A stretch of DNA of 9,430 bases from CAZGVW01 sp964529265 (GTDB lineage Bacteria > Planctomycetota > Phycisphaerae > Phycisphaerales > UBA1924): the NCBI GenBank assembly GCA_964529265.1, contig CAZGVW010000228.1:1-9430 (forward strand), given 5' to 3'. Below are positions 7,209 through 9,430 of this stretch, in pieces (within the stretch, counting starts at the first letter, position 1; each line of letters opens with the position of its first letter). The notes under the pieces are model-generated. The model did no database searches. It saw nothing but the letters and a program-made list of their open reading frames with translations, and was not told where the DNA came from. Made by a program: the position numbers and the translations under genes.

Positions 7209-9382
7209 GGAACGCCGTGATCGCGTCCACCGTCAACAGGCTCCTCTGGCTCTACTTCGTTCTGAGCAGGCCCTTTTTGCGCGCGTTCGCCGCTGCCATT
7301 CTCGGCGAGTGCTACGCGTCGCGCGAGCTCAAGCCCGACGGCCGGGCCATCGTCGAGAGCATGGAGCGCGTGATGCGCCTGGTCAACCGCGCCGCCTTCC
7401 ACAACTTCGTCGGCGCCGTCATGACGTTGCCCCTCGTGCCGCCCCGCTACCCGCTGCCCCGGTCGTATGCCGGCCGGGCCGCGGTGAAGTTCTGGGCCGG
7501 TCTCAAGAGCCACTTCGCGCGCGCGGTCTTCACCTGGTGGAGCTCGCCGGAAGAACGGGCGCGTCGCATCGATCGCATGTACACGGAGCTGATCCGGCTG
7601 GCACCGGAACAGGAAGACGATGCGGTCAAGACGATCGTCAGCCTGAGCGCACTGCGGGGCATCATGGCCGCGGCCTATCTGGACGACGAGCGCATCTGGA
7701 AGACGGTCGGCTTCTCGCCGATTCCGCCCGCTACCGGGATCGTTCCGCCGACGGGCCCTGATCTGGAGCGGCCGCCGCGTTCGGCGAATGCCGAAGCGCT
7801 GCACCGCGGGGTCACGACGGCCGCGGCGGTCGCGAGCGGAAGACGACCTCGGACCTACTGCGTCATGGGATCCGGCGCCGGCGGCGGAACCGCGGCGCTC
7901 ACCATCAAGCAGCTGGACCCTGACGCCCGCGTGCTGCTGATCGAGACGGGGTCGCTGGTGACGCACGATCAGTTCGAGGCGCATACGCTCGACTCGACGG
8001 CGCGGCTGTATATGAACGGATCGGTCACCCTCTCGCAGGACCAGCAGTTCACGTTCCGACAGGGACGCGTGGTCGGCGGGTCGACCGTCGTCAACAATTC
8101 CGTGTGCATCAAGCCGACCGGCATCTGGTGGGATCAGTTCATCGTCGAGCGCTGGCACCAGATGGGGGTGTACCTCGACTGGGACTCGCTCCACACGACC
8201 TACGACGACATCGCGGCGCTGATGCACGTCCGCCCGATCGACCCGCGCGTCGTCACGCAGGCGGCGCGGACGGTGCGCGAGGGGTTCGAGCGGATCCAGG
8301 CTCAGCAGGTTACCGGGATTGCCGCCGTGCCGCTCAACGTGATCGACTGCGTCGGCTGTAACCGCTGCAATCTCGGCTGCCATTACGAGGCGAAGCAGTC
8401 GATGCTCACCTCGGTGCTGCCGCAGTTCGTGGCCGCCGGCGGCGAGCTCGTGCCGGAGACCGACGTGGAGTGCCTGACGTTCCGCAACGGGCGGGTATCG
8501 GGCGCCGTGGTGACGGACGCGGATGGCGTTCGCCACACCATCGAAGCCGACAAGTTCGTGCTCGCCGCCGGCGCCTACGCGTCGACCAAGCTCCTGTGGC
8601 GCAGCGGCTACCTGGGCGCCATCAACGGCCTGCGCACCGTCGGCAAGCACTTCAGCGTGAACCTCGGCAGTCCGGTCATGGGGTTCTTCCCCGAGCCGCA
8701 GTACGGCATGCGCGGGCAGCAGGTGGCCTATGTCATGGAGGTGCCAGGGGAGCGGATGATCATCGAGACCGCCTTCGCCCAGCCCGCGGTGGCGGGGCTG
8801 ATGTCTCCTCAGTGGGGCCGGGCGTTTCAGGAGAAGATTGTGAGCCGCATCAACCACATGGCCTCGGCGGTCCCCGTGCTGGCCAGCACCACGTACGGGC
8901 ATATCAAGCGCGGGATGCTCGGCAGCAGCGGATTCGTCATCGATTTCACGGTGAGCGCCGACGACTGGCTCCGGCTGCAGCGCGGCATGCGGCTGGTCGC
9001 GCGCGCCATGTTCGCGCAGGGCGCGACCGAAATCTTCATCGGCCGGTTCGATGCCACGATGCTCGCGTGCGCCGACGATCGCGAACTGGACGAGTACTTC
9101 GCCGGCATCGGCGCCGGCAACTTCGTTCACGTCGAGTCCGCCCATATGCAGGGTGGCAACGTGCTTGCCGGCAAGCCGGGTCGCGGCGTGGTCGATCGGA
9201 CGATGCGGGTGTTCGATATCGACAATCTCTGGATCTGCGACGCCAGCATCATTCCGGCGCCGATCACGCTGAACATCGCCATGACGGTCATGGCGCTCGC
9301 CCGCTATGCCGTGCCGTACGTCGTTGGCGCGGCGAACGACCGCGAGGCCCGGGCGATGCGCGAGCGAATCGCCTGCCATTGA
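7205..9382 (+). CDS. GMC-family FAD-dependent oxidoreductase with Cys cluster (alcohol/sterol oxidase-like)
   Basis: A 725-aa flavoprotein of the glucose-methanol-choline (GMC) family, which oxidises alcohols; long-chain alcohol and sterol oxidases belong here. The first ~215 residues are a helical extension with an internal aromatic-rich part (AVFTWWSSPEE), similar in placement to that of long-chain alcohol oxidases. The FAD-binding Rossmann loop is GSGAGGG at 222-228, with LLIETG ending the second strand. The GMC signature is RQGRVVGGSTVVNN at 285-298. A Cys cluster CVGCNRCNLGC at 382-392 precedes EAKQSMLTSVLPQ; such CxxC..GC..K motifs occur in one GMC branch. C-terminal domain: HMQGGN at 647-652, DNLWICDASIIP, and TLNIAM with N690, where most members have Asn-Pro. 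H647 and N690 are the likely catalytic pair region. Starts at GTG 7205 overlapping the ACP stop. The substrate is probably lipidic, inferred from the neighbours. Confidence 0.9.
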   Translation: MRNAVIASTVNRLLWLYFVLSRPFLRAFAAAILGECYASRELKPDGRAIVESMERVMRLVNRAAFHNFVGAVMTLPLVPPRYPLPRSYAGRAAVKFWAGLKSHFARAVFTWWSSPEERARRIDRMYTELIRLAPEQEDDAVKTIVSLSALRGIMAAAYLDDERIWKTVGFSPIPPATGIVPPTGPDLERPPRSANAEALHRGVTTAAAVASGRRPRTYCVMGSGAGGGTAALTIKQLDPDARVLLIETGSLVTHDQFEAHTLDSTARLYMNGSVTLSQDQQFTFRQGRVVGGSTVVNNSVCIKPTGIWWDQFIVERWHQMGVYLDWDSLHTTYDDIAALMHVRPIDPRVVTQAARTVREGFERIQAQQVTGIAAVPLNVIDCVGCNRCNLGCHYEAKQSMLTSVLPQFVAAGGELVPETDVECLTFRNGRVSGAVVTDADGVRHTIEADKFVLAAGAYASTKLLWRSGYLGAINGLRTVGKHFSVNLGSPVMGFFPEPQYGMRGQQVAYVMEVPGERMIIETAFAQPAVAGLMSPQWGRAFQEKIVSRINHMASAVPVLASTTYGHIKRGMLGSSGFVIDFTVSADDWLRLQRGMRLVARAMFAQGATEIFIGRFDATMLACADDRELDEYFAGIGAGNFVHVESAHMQGGNVLAGKPGRGVVDRTMRVFDIDNLWICDASIIPAPITLNIAMTVMALARYAVPYVVGAANDREARAMRERIACH

Positions 9383-9386
9383 GCCG

Positions 9387-9430
9387 ATGACTGGACCCCC
9401 GCCCGCCGCCCTGGCGCCCAGCTATCCCGC
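9387..9430 (+). CDS. Start of a further gene (3' truncated by window), unidentified
   Basis: ATG at 9387, 4 nt after the oxidoreductase stop, opens a frame that stays open to the edge: MTGPPPAALAPSYP. Fourteen residues are not enough to assign a function. The close spacing matches the rest of the operon, so it is probably its next member. No clear ribosome-binding site is seen; a later start beyond the window is possible. Confidence 0.45.
   Translation, partial: MTGPPPAALAPSYP

Larger units (their letters stand above)
717..9382 (+). other. Probable translationally coupled operon
   Basis: Six complete genes run in one direction with junctions of -4 (ATGA, 1124), 0 (TGAATG, 3143), an overlap at 5140-5161, -4 (ATGA, 6945) and -4 (GTGA, 7205), followed by a possible seventh gene 4 nt further on. 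There is no space for an internal promoter or terminator outside coding sequence. The permease gene ends 16 nt upstream and could also be part of the unit. No promoter is recognisable in the short gap 701-716, so transcription probably starts upstream of the window or within the permease gene. Confidence 0.8.

Noticed and set aside
7091..9379. Long open frame of 762 codons on the - strand
   Set aside because: It mirrors the GMC oxidoreductase gene; the + strand product has clear FAD and GMC motifs, while the - strand product is Arg/His/Asp-rich with no recognisable domain, as expected for antisense frames in GC-rich DNA.

Overview
This is a very GC-rich bacterial window, densely coded on the + strand with almost no intergenic DNA. 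The codon use, the DevC-like permease and the pair of UbiB-like kinases would fit an acidobacterium (for example Vicinamibacteria-like) or another soil-type high-GC Gram-negative. That placement is inference: no rRNA or marker gene is present.

Layout, all + strand: (i) the 3' part of a DevC/FtsX-type ABC transporter permease (2-700); (ii) after 16 nt, a small basic protein of unknown function (717-1127); (iii) two tandem, clearly paralogous ABC1/UbiB (AarF/ADCK) atypical kinase-like proteins of 673 and 671 aa (1124-3145 and 3146-5161), each with two C-terminal membrane segments; (iv) an adenylate-forming enzyme of the fatty acyl-AMP ligase (FAAL) type (5140-6948); (v) a stand-alone acyl carrier protein of 87 aa (6945-7208); (vi) a 725-aa FAD-dependent GMC-family oxidoreductase (7205-9382); (vii) the first codons of a further gene (9387 to the window edge).

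From 717 onward every junction is an overlap or nearly so: ATGA at 1124 and 6945, TGAATG at 3143, an overlap with several candidate starts at 5140-5161, GTGA at 7205, and a 4-nt gap before 9387. This is strong evidence for one translationally coupled operon. The chemistry suggested is: FAAL activates a free fatty acid as acyl-AMP and loads it on the ACP; the acyl chain is then modified by enzymes partly outside the window; the GMC enzyme oxidises a hydroxyl group on a lipid-like substrate. The two membrane-anchored UbiB-like proteins would act as ATP-dependent lipid-handling or assembly factors, as COQ8/UbiB do for ubiquinone. The assignment of the operon to one lipid pathway is inference.

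The most notable signals are the divergence of the first UbiB-like copy at invariant residues (KxGQ is RVGK; HxDPHPxN is RADPHPDN) next to a copy that keeps them, and the unusual combination of kinase pair, FAAL, ACP and GMC oxidoreductase in one overlapping unit. No RNA genes, mobile elements, CRISPR arrays, convincing promoters or terminators were seen.
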